The notes: generated by a model not told the origin, from the sequence alone. Shown: positions 53,931 to 62,518, numbered from the stretch's first letter. The stretch: 64,000 nt of DNA from Polyangiaceae bacterium (GCA_009780955.1 WQZB01000002.1:62001-126000); one strand, 5' to 3'. A program made the numbers and translations.

Positions 53931-54988
53931 GGTTCGTGGCGGGCGAGCATGGCAATGGCCGCCTTGATGCTACTCACTTGTGGGACCGTTGCGCGCTCGA
54001 GGGCGTCGGCAAGACCGACGCCCGGAACGTGAGCACCGGCAAGCAATTTTGGCGGCGCATGGAGCTCATAGAACAGTTCTTCGGTGATGCGCCGAATCAG
54101 ATGCTCACCGAAATTCGTAATCTCGGTGTCTTCGTTCACGCAGAGCACTCGGTGGGTTTTCTGCACGCTCTGTTTGATTTCTGCCCAATCGTAAGGGTGT
54201 AGCGATCGAAGGTCGACGACTTCGGCGCCAATGCCTTCTTTGGCGAGTTCGTTGGCAGCAAGCGTGCACATGGGAACATTGCGTCCGTAGGTAAGCACCG
54301 TGACGTCGTTGCCCGAGCACGCAATGCGCGCTTTCCCAATCGGCACGTAGAACTCGCCCAACTTCGGCCACTCGGGTTTCCACGCCGATCTGTCGCCGAG
54401 CGGCGCATCGATCATCTTTGACAGGGCCTTGTCGTCGCTTGGCTCGCCAGGGATCTGCTCGCCAGGCTGGCCTTTCACGCGAAGAAGCGCTTTGGGTTCG
54501 AGGAACATCACGGGGTTCGGATCGGCAATCGCGCTGAGCATGAGGCCGTAGGCATCGCGCGGGTTGGATGGCATCACGACTTTCCACCCTGGGATCCGCG
54601 TGGCTTGTGCATCGAAGGAGTGAGAATGGTAGATGCTTCCGCGAATGCCAGCGCCCACGGGCGTCATCATGACGAGCGAAACGTTCCAGTCGCCCGCGCT
54701 CGCCCAATGTATGTTGCCTGCGATTTTCAACAGATCGATCACGTTGAACGCGTAGTCGCAGAACTGGATCTCGGCGACGGGCTTTTGACCCGCGAGCGCG
54801 AGACCAATGGCCATGCCGACGATTCCGCGCTCGTCGAGTGGAGAATTCCACGCTGTTTTGAGTCCCTGCGTGCCGGTGAAGATTCCGCCAAGCGGCGGGC
54901 CCACGTCTTGGCCGAAGATGTCTGTCACGCCGAGGCGTTCTTCCCCAACATGAAGCGCCATGCGAATGGCCTGAATCATGGTTGCCAT
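53927..54988 (-). CDS. 2-oxo-acid dehydrogenase E1 component, beta subunit
   Basis: 353 residues (or 350 from ATG 54979, whose ATGA overlaps the alpha stop). Transketolase-like beta fold: DVGPPLGGIFTGTQGL, SPLDERGIVGMAIGLALAGQKPVAEIQFCDYAFN, PVGAGIRGSIYHSHSFDAQATRIPGWKVVMPS, and the C-domain DLRSLHPYDWAEI. Closest in style to branched-chain 2-oxo-acid dehydrogenase E1 beta, the complex that makes starters of branched fatty acids, but pyruvate is not excluded. No E2/E3 genes are in the window. Confidence 0.9.
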   Translation of the reverse strand: MATMIQAIRMALHVGEERLGVTDIFGQDVGPPLGGIFTGTQGLKTAWNSPLDERGIVGMAIGLALAGQKPVAEIQFCDYAFNVIDLLKIAGNIHWASAGDWNVSLVMMTPVGAGIRGSIYHSHSFDAQATRIPGWKVVMPSNPRDAYGLMLSAIADPNPVMFLEPKALLRVKGQPGEQIPGEPSDDKALSKMIDAPLGDRSAWKPEWPKLGEFYVPIGKARIACSGNDVTVLTYGRNVPMCTLAANELAKEGIGAEVVDLRSLHPYDWAEIKQSVQKTHRVLCVNEDTEITNFGEHLIRRITEELFYELHAPPKLLAGAHVPGVGLADALERATVPQVSSIKAAIAMLARHEP

Positions 54989-56052
54989 GGGTCGCCTTTT
55001 CCGTTGCCGACGTTGTTCTTGTCGGCGAGCACGTAATCCCAGATTGTATGAGGCAAGGGCGGAGGCTCTTCGCGAACACGCAAGCTTGCCTCGAGCAGCT
55101 CCGCTGTGAAGCGCGCGCGCATTTCATTCATTTGCGCACGCGTCAAGATCTTGCGCTCTTCAAGCTTTTGCTCGAAGTGATCCATGCAGTCGACCTCGCT
55201 CCTCACCAACTTTGCGCCCGTGGCCGACGAGTGGCCGTACAGCCGCGACACCGTGGCCTCGAGCAAGCATGGCTTTCGCTGCGTTCGGACGTAGTGAAAG
55301 GCTTCTGTGAGTGCTGCCGTGCACATTTCGGGATCGTTGCCGTCAACGAGGGCAGTTTGTATCCCGAAGGCTTTTGCTCGGTCCGCGATGTGCGCCTCGC
55401 CGTGCTGCCCTTCGAACGGCGTCGAGATCCCGTACTGATTGTTCGCGACAACGATGAGCAAAGGAAGCTCAGAGCCTTTGCGCGAGCTCCACACGAGACA
55501 CGTCGCAAAGTCGCCCTCGGCCGTGCCAGCGTCGCCACCTTGCACGATGGTGATGCCTTTCGACTTCGCCTTACGCTGCGCTTCGGCGGTGCCAATGGCG
55601 ACTGAGAATTGGACCTCGATGGGCGAATTGATGGGCACGACGTTCCACTTGCGAATCGTCGTGTGACCCGCAAAATTTCGCCCGCGCGAGTAAGGATCGG
55701 TTGCCGTGCTCTTCATCTGCCGCAGCCAATCGACCGGATCGGCGCCCATGGCGAGCACGGTGGCATTCGAGCGGTAGTGAAGATGCAAGTAGTCGTGGTC
55801 AAGTCCTTGGCCTTTGTTGACCAAGAGACCCAAAGGCACGTTGAGGGCCTCTTCTCCGGGTCCCCCAATCCAGAAGTAGCCGTCGCCTTGCTTGTACATT
55901 GCAATGAGACGCTCTTCGAGCACGCGGGCCTTGAGCATAAGCTCGTGAACCTTTCGTGCGAGGTCTGGGACAAGCTCGTTACGCTCGCTCGATTTCAATT
56001 CGGCCGCCGTGCTCGGCACGCCGATGCCCCCGGAGGCAAGAGAGGAAATCAT
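54976..56052 (-). CDS. 2-oxo-acid dehydrogenase E1 component, alpha subunit
   Basis: 358 residues from ATG 56052; the open frame extends further upstream but overlaps the neighbour and looks non-coding. Thiamine-diphosphate site GGDAGTAEGDFATCLVW...VVANNQYGIST, RSNATVLAMG, GRNFAGHTTIRKW and the phosphorylation-loop region RLYGHSSATGA. Overlaps the beta subunit gene by 13 bp, as partner subunits often do. Confidence 0.9.
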   Translation of the reverse strand: MISSLASGGIGVPSTAAELKSSERNELVPDLARKVHELMLKARVLEERLIAMYKQGDGYFWIGGPGEEALNVPLGLLVNKGQGLDHDYLHLHYRSNATVLAMGADPVDWLRQMKSTATDPYSRGRNFAGHTTIRKWNVVPINSPIEVQFSVAIGTAEAQRKAKSKGITIVQGGDAGTAEGDFATCLVWSSRKGSELPLLIVVANNQYGISTPFEGQHGEAHIADRAKAFGIQTALVDGNDPEMCTAALTEAFHYVRTQRKPCLLEATVSRLYGHSSATGAKLVRSEVDCMDHFEQKLEERKILTRAQMNEMRARFTAELLEASLRVREEPPPLPHTIWDYVLADKNNVGNGKGDPWQP

Positions 56053-56114
56053 GGCTCGCGCGTTGTACCGCGAACCTTGCGACCACGGGAAGTCTCCCTG
56101 GACGCCGCAGCGCG

Positions 56115-57236
56115 CTAGACGAGCCGCGTAAAAAACCAGGCTGCGCCAACCACTGCCACGACGACAGACAAGAGGCGCATGCCCCGCTCTCCAAACCACG
56201 GGCGTTTTTTCGTGACGAAGACGAGCGCTGTTAGCGCCGCAATGACGACGACTTGCCCTGTCTCGACGCCGAGATTGAATGCCACGAGCGGCAGCAGGAC
56301 AGAATTGCGATCGAGCCCAATCGACCGAAGTGCGCTTGCAAACCCGAAACCATGCAGAAGACCGAACGGCAACGCAATTCGCCAGCGCTTCGCGGCATTC
56401 GGCGCGAACAGGTTCTCGACCCCTACGTACGCGATCGACAGGGCAATCATTGGTTCGACGAATCGTGCGCTTGGCACGAGGGCGCCCGTAGCCGCGAGAG
56501 CGAGTGTCAAACTATGGCCGATCGTGAACGCTGTCACGACAGAGAGCAGATCGCGTACGCGCGTTGATGCGAGTACGAGACCAAAGAGAAAGAGCAGGTG
56601 ATCGTAGCCTGTCAGGATATGGTCAACGCCCATCCAGAAGAACGCCGTGGCTCGCGCTGCGGGTATGGGTGCTCGTGCCGGTGTCGATGCAGAGCGCGAT
56701 GATGATGCGTCGTCGGCAACTGCGCTTGGTGCATCCACCGTGAACGTGGTCTGCCCCTTGACGACCACGGCATCATGGGTGGTCTTTCCGATCGCGCGCA
56801 CCACATGCCTGTGGCCGGCCGGCCAATCGTTCATGAACGATACATCGACCGTGAACGTCCGGACACGCTTGGGGCAGTCGTAGCGTCCACGAACAGAGAA
56901 TCCATCGGTGTCGACGAGCGCCGCATCGGTCAGCACGCCAGGGCACACGGCTCCGTCGCCGGTAACGATCACGCGTTCCACGATCTGGCGCCTTAGTCCT
57001 TGAGGGCCGCCCTCGGCCAATTGGACCTCCATCGCCGTGATGTGCCCGTCATGATTCGCGTCCAGCGCGGGCAAGAGCGATGCGATCTCGCTGCGTGCAA
57101 ACGTTGCCTTCATGACGAGCGAGCTCTGGTGAGCGGTGTACTCCGCGCTCGACAGACCGATCGCATGCGCAAGGGCCCGGGCCGAAAAAGCGATCACGAA
57201 AGCGAGCGTTGCAAGCGGGTAGGGGCGTATGGCCAT
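56115..57236 (-). CDS. HupE/UreJ-type membrane protein whose start codon lies in a palindrome
   Basis: 373 residues. Signal peptide MAIRPYPLATLAFVIAFSAR..ALAHA; the first six residues and the ATG are provided by the REP-like palindrome 57219-57246, which also gives AGGGG just upstream. The periplasmic part (25-190) contains an EF-hand-like loop DANHDGHITAME (59-70). C-terminal six-helix HupE/UreJ_2 domain: GVDHILTGYDHLLFLFGLVL, TIGHSLTLALAATG, VEPMIALSIAYVGVENL, LLHGFGFA. The family is associated with metal (nickel) transfer, but many members, including long ones like this, have unknown roles. Confidence 0.82.
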   Translation of the reverse strand: MAIRPYPLATLAFVIAFSARALAHAIGLSSAEYTAHQSSLVMKATFARSEIASLLPALDANHDGHITAMEVQLAEGGPQGLRRQIVERVIVTGDGAVCPGVLTDAALVDTDGFSVRGRYDCPKRVRTFTVDVSFMNDWPAGHRHVVRAIGKTTHDAVVVKGQTTFTVDAPSAVADDASSSRSASTPARAPIPAARATAFFWMGVDHILTGYDHLLFLFGLVLASTRVRDLLSVVTAFTIGHSLTLALAATGALVPSARFVEPMIALSIAYVGVENLFAPNAAKRWRIALPFGLLHGFGFASALRSIGLDRNSVLLPLVAFNLGVETGQVVVIAALTALVFVTKKRPWFGERGMRLLSVVVAVVGAAWFFTRLV

Positions 57237-57246
57237 ACGCCCCTAC
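57219..57246. repeat. REP-like perfect palindrome supplying the HupE-like start codon
   Basis: 28-bp perfect palindrome, half GTAGGGGCGTATGG. Same sequence at 62443-62470 and 63378-63405. On the minus strand its centre gives ATG GCC ATA CGC CCC TAC, the first six codons of the HupE-like gene. Confidence 0.9.
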
Positions 57247-57279
57247 GCACAATATACGTTTTGCTGCGTTTTTTCGATT

Positions 57280-57369
57280 GTAGGGGCGCGATTCATCGCG
57301 CCCTCGGATCGACCAATGGCATGGATTCGAGAATGCCGCGGTTGGGCGCCATGAATGGCGCCCAACTAC
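57280..57369. repeat. Composite of two REP-like palindromes
   Basis: First palindrome 57280-57307 (GTAGGGGCGCGATTC...), a spacer containing ATGGATTCGAGAATGCCGCGGT, and the second palindrome 57341-57369 (GGGCGCCATGAATGGCGCCC). The same order with a similar spacer occurs at 6796-6878. Lies between the divergent HupE-like and pseudokinase genes, so it is part of their promoter region. Confidence 0.8.
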
Positions 57370-57403
57370 AATGGAATCGCATCAACGTGAAAGTGGTTTA
57401 GGT

Positions 57404-58792
57404 ATGCGTGTTGCTCGCGCGAAAGCCATGTCCTGGTCGATGCGAGGCTTTCGCGATGTGAGCGATGCGAGCGATGTGACGCCTCCGGAACTCGGCGAAG
57501 TGTTGTCACGACGCTACGAGCTTGAACACGCGCTCATGCGGACAGCCGTCTCCGTCGTGTTCGAAGCCAAGGATCGGTCGAACGGCAATTGTGTCGCGAT
57601 CGAAGTCGGGACCGCACGCGATCTCGAAGGCCGCGCGCGCTTCCATCATGACGCGGCCGTAGCCCGTCGCCTTGAAGGCGCACATGTGCTGCACATGCTC
57701 GACGTTGGCACGTTGCCCGATGGAAGCCCGTTTGTGGTGCGTGAGTTTGCGCTGACAACGCTCGCAGACGAAGTGCACCGCCGGTCGGCGATTCCGATCG
57801 AACAAGCCGTTGCTTGGACACTCGAAGTTTGCGAAGCGGTCGCCGAAGCCCATTCTCTTGGCATTGTCCACGGCACCATCGATCCGTATCATGTGTATGT
57901 TGCACATTACAAGCAAGGGCAAGAGGCTACGAGCATCAAGCTCGCATGGCCGGGCAGGTCGGTCATGGAAGGCGGCCACGAGCAAGCCTTTGCACCGGGT
58001 GCAGTGCTTACGCCCGCCCACGCGGAAATCGACATTGCGGGCGTCGGATCGCTACTTGATGCACTCATTACAGGCCACATTGACGTGGGCGACACCGAGA
58101 TCACCCCTGTGGTCCTGCCAAAGGCAGGCAGGCCTGTGCTGAAGGCACCGTCGAAGGGGGTGCCGCCCGATGTAGCGCGCGTGATCGCCCGGGCCGTTTG
58201 CCCGGACGATGGCGAAGCATTCAAGAACATCGCCGACCTCGCCGACGCGCTCGTTCCATTCGGGCCGCTCGGACATCCGTCGGCTCGAAACTCCGCGTTC
58301 CTTTTGGCGCGCGGAGGGCTATTGCCCCAATCCAAGCCTCTTGTCACGCCGTCGCCTGAGCGCCAAGCGCCGGGCAATCATGCGAACGCCGCACCAGAGC
58401 CATCACCAGCAGCAGCGCCGCGGCGCGCGTCGCGTCCTTGGTGGCGTCCTTTATTTCAGCACAAATTTCGTGGATCTGGCGTTGCGCTCGTGGTGGCAGC
58501 GGCGCTCGGAGCCGCGATTGGTGCTGCGCTATTGCTTGCGGGAACGAGCGAGCATACGCACGACGCAAAATCAAAGGACGAACCGAAGTCCGGCGCGGCG
58601 ACCATCACCAGTGGTGTCGTGACGTCACCGCCGCCCGAACCCGTGCACGAACCCGTGACGGACGCACCTTTCGATGCACCACCCCACTCCGAAAAGGCAG
58701 TGCCGGCTGCGCGCGAAGCAAGAATTGGTCGATTCGAGATCACGGTTCCAGCGAGTCCAGAATCGCCGCCGGATACCGATCCCGATCCGTGA
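57404..58792 (+). CDS. Membrane-anchored pseudokinase
   Basis: 462 residues from ATG 57404 (ATG 57371, beside the palindrome, or 57428 are alternatives). Protein-kinase fold from about 30 to 285, but each catalytic motif is lost: no Gly-loop (ALMRTAVSVVFEA), the ATP lysine is Glu (VAIEVG, residue 67), HRDxxxxN reads HGTIDPYHVYV, and DFG reads KLAWPG. Then a Pro-rich linker, one membrane helix (GVALVVAAALGAAIGAALLLAG) and a Pro/Glu external tail. Probably a binding or scaffold protein rather than an enzyme. Confidence 0.8.
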   Translation: MRVARAKAMSWSMRGFRDVSDASDVTPPELGEVLSRRYELEHALMRTAVSVVFEAKDRSNGNCVAIEVGTARDLEGRARFHHDAAVARRLEGAHVLHMLDVGTLPDGSPFVVREFALTTLADEVHRRSAIPIEQAVAWTLEVCEAVAEAHSLGIVHGTIDPYHVYVAHYKQGQEATSIKLAWPGRSVMEGGHEQAFAPGAVLTPAHAEIDIAGVGSLLDALITGHIDVGDTEITPVVLPKAGRPVLKAPSKGVPPDVARVIARAVCPDDGEAFKNIADLADALVPFGPLGHPSARNSAFLLARGGLLPQSKPLVTPSPERQAPGNHANAAPEPSPAAAPRRASRPWWRPLFQHKFRGSGVALVVAAALGAAIGAALLLAGTSEHTHDAKSKDEPKSGAATITSGVVTSPPPEPVHEPVTDAPFDAPPHSEKAVPAAREARIGRFEITVPASPESPPDTDPDP

Positions 58793-58796
58793 GCCG

Positions 58797-59906
58797 TCAA
58801 TCTCGCGCTGCGAGCGATTCGTCGACGATAGGGACGAGCGTTTCGAGTTTTTGCGCGAGATCTTCGCGTGTTTTTGCGCGCACCGTGACGTGACCGATCT
58901 TGCGCCCTCGGGCAGCTTCCTTGCCATACACGTGCAGGTGCGCGCCGTCGACGGCGAGCACGTCTGCGTGCAAAGGCATGCGGCCGATCACGTTGAGCAT
59001 GCCAACGTGGTCGATCATGCGTGTCGAGCCGAGCGGCAAACCGAGAAGGGCGCGCACGTGGTTTTCGAATTGGCTCGTTTCGGAGCCTTCGATGGTCCAG
59101 TGCCCAGAGTTGTGCACGCGCGGCGCCATTTCGTTGACGAGGATCTCGCCATTTTTCACGAACAGTTCGATGGCGAGCACACCCACGTAGTCGAGTTCTT
59201 CGAGTACGCGCGCTGCGTGAGCCTCGGCAAGCGCTTGGAGCTTTGGTGTCCACGCGTTGCTTTGGGGAAGCGAGCGGCGAAGAATGCCGCCACGGTGTTC
59301 GTTTTCGACGAGCGGCCAGAAGCGCGTTTCACCCGTTGTGCCGCGTACACTCAAGATCGACATCTCGCGCTCGAACGGCGAAAATGCCTCGAGAATGAGC
59401 GCCACAGAGCCGATTGCATCCCACGCGTGCGAAGCATCGTCATTCGTGTGTAAAACACATTGACCTTTGCCGTCGTAACCGAACCGGCGTGTTTTGAGTA
59501 CAGCGGGCAGACCAAGGCGTGCGACTGCCGCTTCGAGCTCGGCGCGTGTCGATACAGCAGCAAATGCAGGTGTTGGAATGCCGAGTCGCGCGAAGAATTC
59601 TTTCTCGACAACGCGGTCTTGGCTTACTTCGAGCGCGCGCGGTGGCGGGTAAACGTGCACAAGCTCGTTCAGAAAGCGCGCCGATGTGACTGGAACGTTC
59701 TCGAACTCGTAGGTAACAACATCGCTTTTGCGTGCGAGCTCCGACAGGTGCTCCTCGTCGTCGTAAGCGCCGACACTCAGGTTGCCGACATGGCGTGCGG
59801 TGGCATCGGGGCTCGGATCGAGGAACACAAAGCGCTGGTCGAGCGTCTGACCCGCCATGGCGAGCATGCGCCCGAGCTGCCCGCCGCCAAGAACTCCAAT
59901 CGTCAC
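58797..59906 (-). CDS. purK: N5-carboxyaminoimidazole ribonucleotide synthase
   Basis: ATP-grasp enzyme that carboxylates AIR with bicarbonate in purine synthesis; 369 residues, GTG start one base after the purE stop. N-terminal IGVLGGGQLGRMLAMAG, YEFENVPV, TRRFGYDGKGQ (ATP-grasp loop), EAFSPFEREMSILSVRG, LFVKNGEILVNEMAPRVHNSGHWTIEGSETSQFENH. Full length. Forms the operon purE-purK. Confidence 0.96.
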   Translation of the reverse strand: MTIGVLGGGQLGRMLAMAGQTLDQRFVFLDPSPDATARHVGNLSVGAYDDEEHLSELARKSDVVTYEFENVPVTSARFLNELVHVYPPPRALEVSQDRVVEKEFFARLGIPTPAFAAVSTRAELEAAVARLGLPAVLKTRRFGYDGKGQCVLHTNDDASHAWDAIGSVALILEAFSPFEREMSILSVRGTTGETRFWPLVENEHRGGILRRSLPQSNAWTPKLQALAEAHAARVLEELDYVGVLAIELFVKNGEILVNEMAPRVHNSGHWTIEGSETSQFENHVRALLGLPLGSTRMIDHVGMLNVIGRMPLHADVLAVDGAHLHVYGKEAARGRKIGHVTVRAKTREDLAQKLETLVPIVDESLAARD

Positions 59907-59907
59907 G

Positions 59908-60438
59908 TCACGCTCCTTCCGGCGCTGCTGCTGCTACACGCGGATCTGGCTGCTTCAAAACCCCGGCCGTCTGGTCTTCGCGGTAACGGGCGAGCGCTGC
60001 ACGCACATTCGGGTCGTGCTGCGCGAGGATCTCGGCCGCAAAGAGGGCCGCGTTGATTGCGCCCGCCTTGCCGATGGCAAAGGTTGCTACAGGAACACCT
60101 GCCGGCATTTGCACAATCGACAAAAGAGAATCGACGCCGTGGAGCGCCTTGGATTCGACCGGAACGCCAAGAACCGGCACGAGCGTTTTTGATGCCGTCA
60201 TGCCAGGCAGGTGCGCCGCGCCTCCTGCGCCAGCGATGATGCATGCAAGGCCGCGCGACTCGGCCGCTCCAGCGTAGTCGAAAAGCAGATCCGGCGTGCG
60301 ATGCGCCGAAACGACGCGCACCTCAAAGGCAATACCGAGCGATTCAAGGGTCGACGCAGCATTCGACATGGTGTCCCAATCCGACACCGAGCCCATGATG
60401 ATGCCAACCTTCGGCGTGGGGGAAGCAAGCCCTGACAT
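59908..60438 (-). CDS. purE: N5-carboxyaminoimidazole ribonucleotide mutase
   Basis: Moves the carboxylate of N5-CAIR to give CAIR, the step after PurK. 176 residues from ATG 60438 (a TTG 12 bp upstream is possible). Motifs: [34 protein letters not shown] (catalytic His), [54 protein letters not shown]. Lies directly after the 6S RNA gene and its terminator on the same strand. Confidence 0.96.
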   Translation of the reverse strand: MSGLASPTPKVGIIMGSVSDWDTMSNAASTLESLGIAFEVRVVSAHRTPDLLFDYAGAAESRGLACIIAGAGGAAHLPGMTASKTLVPVLGVPVESKALHGVDSLLSIVQMPAGVPVATFAIGKAGAINAALFAAEILAQHDPNVRAALARYREDQTAGVLKQPDPRVAAAAPEGA

Positions 60439-60477
60439 AGGACCGTTCAAGATACGAAACTACGTGCTTTGCAAGAC

Positions 60478-60518
60478 AAAAAAGTCGCGGGCCCATCGCT
60501 TACAGCGAGAGCCCGCGA
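60478..60518 (-). terminator. Rho-independent terminator of the 6S RNA gene
   Basis: On the minus strand a GC-rich hairpin (stem TCGCGGGC...GCCCGCGA, the loop side also pairing CATCGCT with AGCGAGA) is followed at once by six T (plus-strand A run 60478-60483). It ends transcription from the right, shortly before purE. Confidence 0.85.
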
Positions 60519-60730
60519 GACGTTCCGTACCACCAAACCGTGTGCGGGTGTCATGAACCCCTAGCCCAAAGGGACTAGGTGGTGGGCGCTGATCGCGCTT
60601 TAGGCTTCCGAGTGATCCGGAGCTCCGAAGAGACGGCCCGGCGTGCACACTGAGCGACCGTTTGCCCTCCTGGTTCATTACATAAGGGGATCATGAAAGC
60701 CGCGAAGTCACGAGCCCAGTAGAAGGAACA
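60519..60730 (-). ncRNA. ssrS: 6S RNA
   Basis: About 210-nt non-coding RNA between its own promoter and a strong terminator; ends approximate. 3' of the centre the minus strand reads CTCGGAAGCCTAAAGCGCGA, matching the CCGAGAAGCCTTAAAACTGCGA part of E. coli 6S RNA. Next comes CCACCTAGTCCC, a loop, GGGCTAGGGGTTCATGACAC, matching E. coli CACCTTGAACC...GGGTTCAAGGGTT. The 5' side has ATCCCC and a long interrupted stem, as the 6S open-promoter mimic requires. 6S genes next to purine genes are known (purK in cyanobacteria). It would bind sigma70 RNA polymerase in stationary phase. Confidence 0.85.
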
Positions 60731-60736
60731 CCCCTT

Positions 60737-60765
60737 AGCGTACGAGTGCTCCTTGGCTTGGTCAA
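60737..60765 (-). promoter_or_regulatory. Sigma70-type promoter of the 6S RNA gene
   Basis: TTGACC (60765-60760), 17-bp spacer, TACGCT (60742-60737) on the minus strand. Transcription should start near 60730. One of the clearest housekeeping promoters in the window. Confidence 0.7.
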
Positions 60766-60836
60766 CGTAAAGTGAACGCTCCTTTTTTGCGTGCTTGCGT
60801 GCCATAAATTGGGCCAATTTCGCCCATCTTTGGCAC

Positions 60837-62405
60837 ATGGAAGCCATGCAAGTGCTCGGCGTCGACAAGCCCGACCTCACTTCCGACATCTCCGCAATCT
60901 CCGAAGAAGCCGCAATGGATGATGATGGCTTCGCCGACGCGCACCATGACCATGGTGCGCTCGAATTGCCCAGGTTCGAACTGCCTGGGCTACAATTGCC
61001 TGGGGAGGTGGCGTTTGCAAGTCGCGAAGCCCGTGCGCAAAGGACTGCAGATCTGCTTGACTCTGGCGCGGTTGTTGTGAATGTCCCGCCGCTGCCGAGA
61101 GCGGCGCGCGGACAACTTGCCGAGTACATTGGCGAAAGGATCGAGCGCGAGCTCGCAGCCCGCGGTGCGCCCTCGCCGTATCTTGCCGCGTGGTCGTCGA
61201 TGCCTGATGAAGGAGAGGCGCTGCTTGCTGATCAAGTCGCGCGTGCTCGCGCAGTCGGTGCGACTGGGATTGCGATTTTGCTCGGGTCTCTCGCGGACGC
61301 AGCGAAGCCCACGCTTAGCCCAGAAGACAGCGCGACGCTCCGTCTTTTCGCGCGCACGGCTGCCTGCGCGCCGCTCGTGTTGCTCGTTGACGATGGCGAT
61401 CTCGGAGCCTACGGCTACGCTAAACCTGTGAGACTCGATGTGCTCCTCGCTCAATCCGTCGTTGCCGAGACTGCCGAGGCGCATCTCGAGTCTGACAAGC
61501 CCAACGAGTCTGCGCCCGACGGGTCTGCGCATGTTGAGCCTGCGCCCAACGAGCCTGCTGCGTCCGGTCCCTCGAACTTCTGGCGCGCTTGGACTTTGGC
61601 ATTAGGCGCGGCGCAGGGTCCCCAGCCGCTCGCGGCGCTCGAGCGCCTTTTTGCCGACAGCTATGTCCCGCTCGCGAACGCCATCGCCGCTGGCCTCGAC
61701 GATCCGCGTGCGCTTCGTGCCCACGACGAGTTTCGCCATGGCTTCGAGCGCACGTACAGCGATGCCTTTGCAACGTTCGCAGTGACCGGCCGCCGCCCGC
61801 GCCTCGTGATGGATGCCTACGAGATTGCGGCAAAGCAGGCACGGCTGCACAACGCGCGCGCCGCGCACGTGGCTATCGTCGACTCGATGCGCTTTGACCT
61901 TGGCGGCATGGTGCGCGATGCGCTTGCTCGACGCGCCGCGGAAACGAGTGCGCTCCTCGCGTCTGAGATGCTTCTTTGGAGTGCGCTGCCGACAACGACG
62001 TTCCGCCAGCTCGAAACCCTTGCGCGCGGAATGGAGGCTTTGCGTCTGCCCTCGGTTGACGACGGCTCGGAAGTTCGTGTTCGCGTGACTCCGGCGGTGC
62101 GCCGTTTGCGTGTTGGATCGCGTGAGCTACACAGGCTTAGTGTGATTCCTGCCATGCTCGCAAACCTGACCAACGTGGCGCGCAGCACTCCCGCCCAGGT
62201 GACCATGGCCTTTGACGACATCGCCGAAACGGTGACCGGCGCGCTCGTTCGCCACATTCAAAGTTTTGCTCCGAGGACGCTCTTGCTCATCATGGGCGAT
62301 CATGGATTTTCCATCGACCGCCGCGGACGCATCACCGACGGCGGTGCCTCGCCCGAGGAAGTCCTCGTTCCGGCGTACACATATTTAGTCGGCAATCTGC
62401 AATGA
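60837..62405 (+). CDS. PglZ-like protein, alkaline phosphatase superfamily
   Basis: 522 residues from ATG 60837 (ATG 60846 possible; no clear ribosome site, and an in-frame start 42 bp earlier is less likely). N-terminal acidic tail with LPRFELPGLQLPG repeats, a helical middle, a Glu/Pro/Ala repeat linker, and a C-terminal phosphatase-superfamily region: HVAIVDSMRFDLGGMVRDAL (metal-binding Asp) and LLLIMGDHGFSIDRRG (Asp-His metal pair). This layout is like the PglZ domain of phage-defence and two-component proteins, but no other BREX gene is near, so defence is not implied. Divergent from the 6S RNA gene. Confidence 0.65.
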   Translation: MEAMQVLGVDKPDLTSDISAISEEAAMDDDGFADAHHDHGALELPRFELPGLQLPGEVAFASREARAQRTADLLDSGAVVVNVPPLPRAARGQLAEYIGERIERELAARGAPSPYLAAWSSMPDEGEALLADQVARARAVGATGIAILLGSLADAAKPTLSPEDSATLRLFARTAACAPLVLLVDDGDLGAYGYAKPVRLDVLLAQSVVAETAEAHLESDKPNESAPDGSAHVEPAPNEPAASGPSNFWRAWTLALGAAQGPQPLAALERLFADSYVPLANAIAAGLDDPRALRAHDEFRHGFERTYSDAFATFAVTGRRPRLVMDAYEIAAKQARLHNARAAHVAIVDSMRFDLGGMVRDALARRAAETSALLASEMLLWSALPTTTFRQLETLARGMEALRLPSVDDGSEVRVRVTPAVRRLRVGSRELHRLSVIPAMLANLTNVARSTPAQVTMAFDDIAETVTGALVRHIQSFAPRTLLLIMGDHGFSIDRRGRITDGGASPEEVLVPAYTYLVGNLQ

Positions 62406-62442
62406 CCAACCCGCCGTACGGGCGTTTGACCAACATTGGCGC

Positions 62443-62508
62443 GTAGGGGCGTATGGCCATACGCCCCTACAACGCATTCCGTAGGGGCGCCATTCATGGC
62501 GCCCGACC
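62443..62508. repeat. Pair of REP-like palindromes between convergent genes
   Basis: 62443-62470 is the 28-bp perfect palindrome (half GTAGGGGCGTATGG); 62481-62508 is the GGGCGCCATTCATGGCGCCC type in the opposite orientation to 57341. Lies after the PglZ-like stop and before the end of the gene at 62519. Confidence 0.85.
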
Positions 62509-62518
62509 GTGGCATTTC

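Noticed and set aside
57000-57401. 133-codon plus-strand frame containing VGAYGHTPL
   Set aside because: Antisense to the HupE-like gene for most of its length; the peptide is just the palindrome read through.
60837-62405. Phage-defence (BREX) locus
   Set aside because: Only a PglZ-like C-terminal region is present; no methylase, BrxC/PglY or other defence component in the flanking genes.
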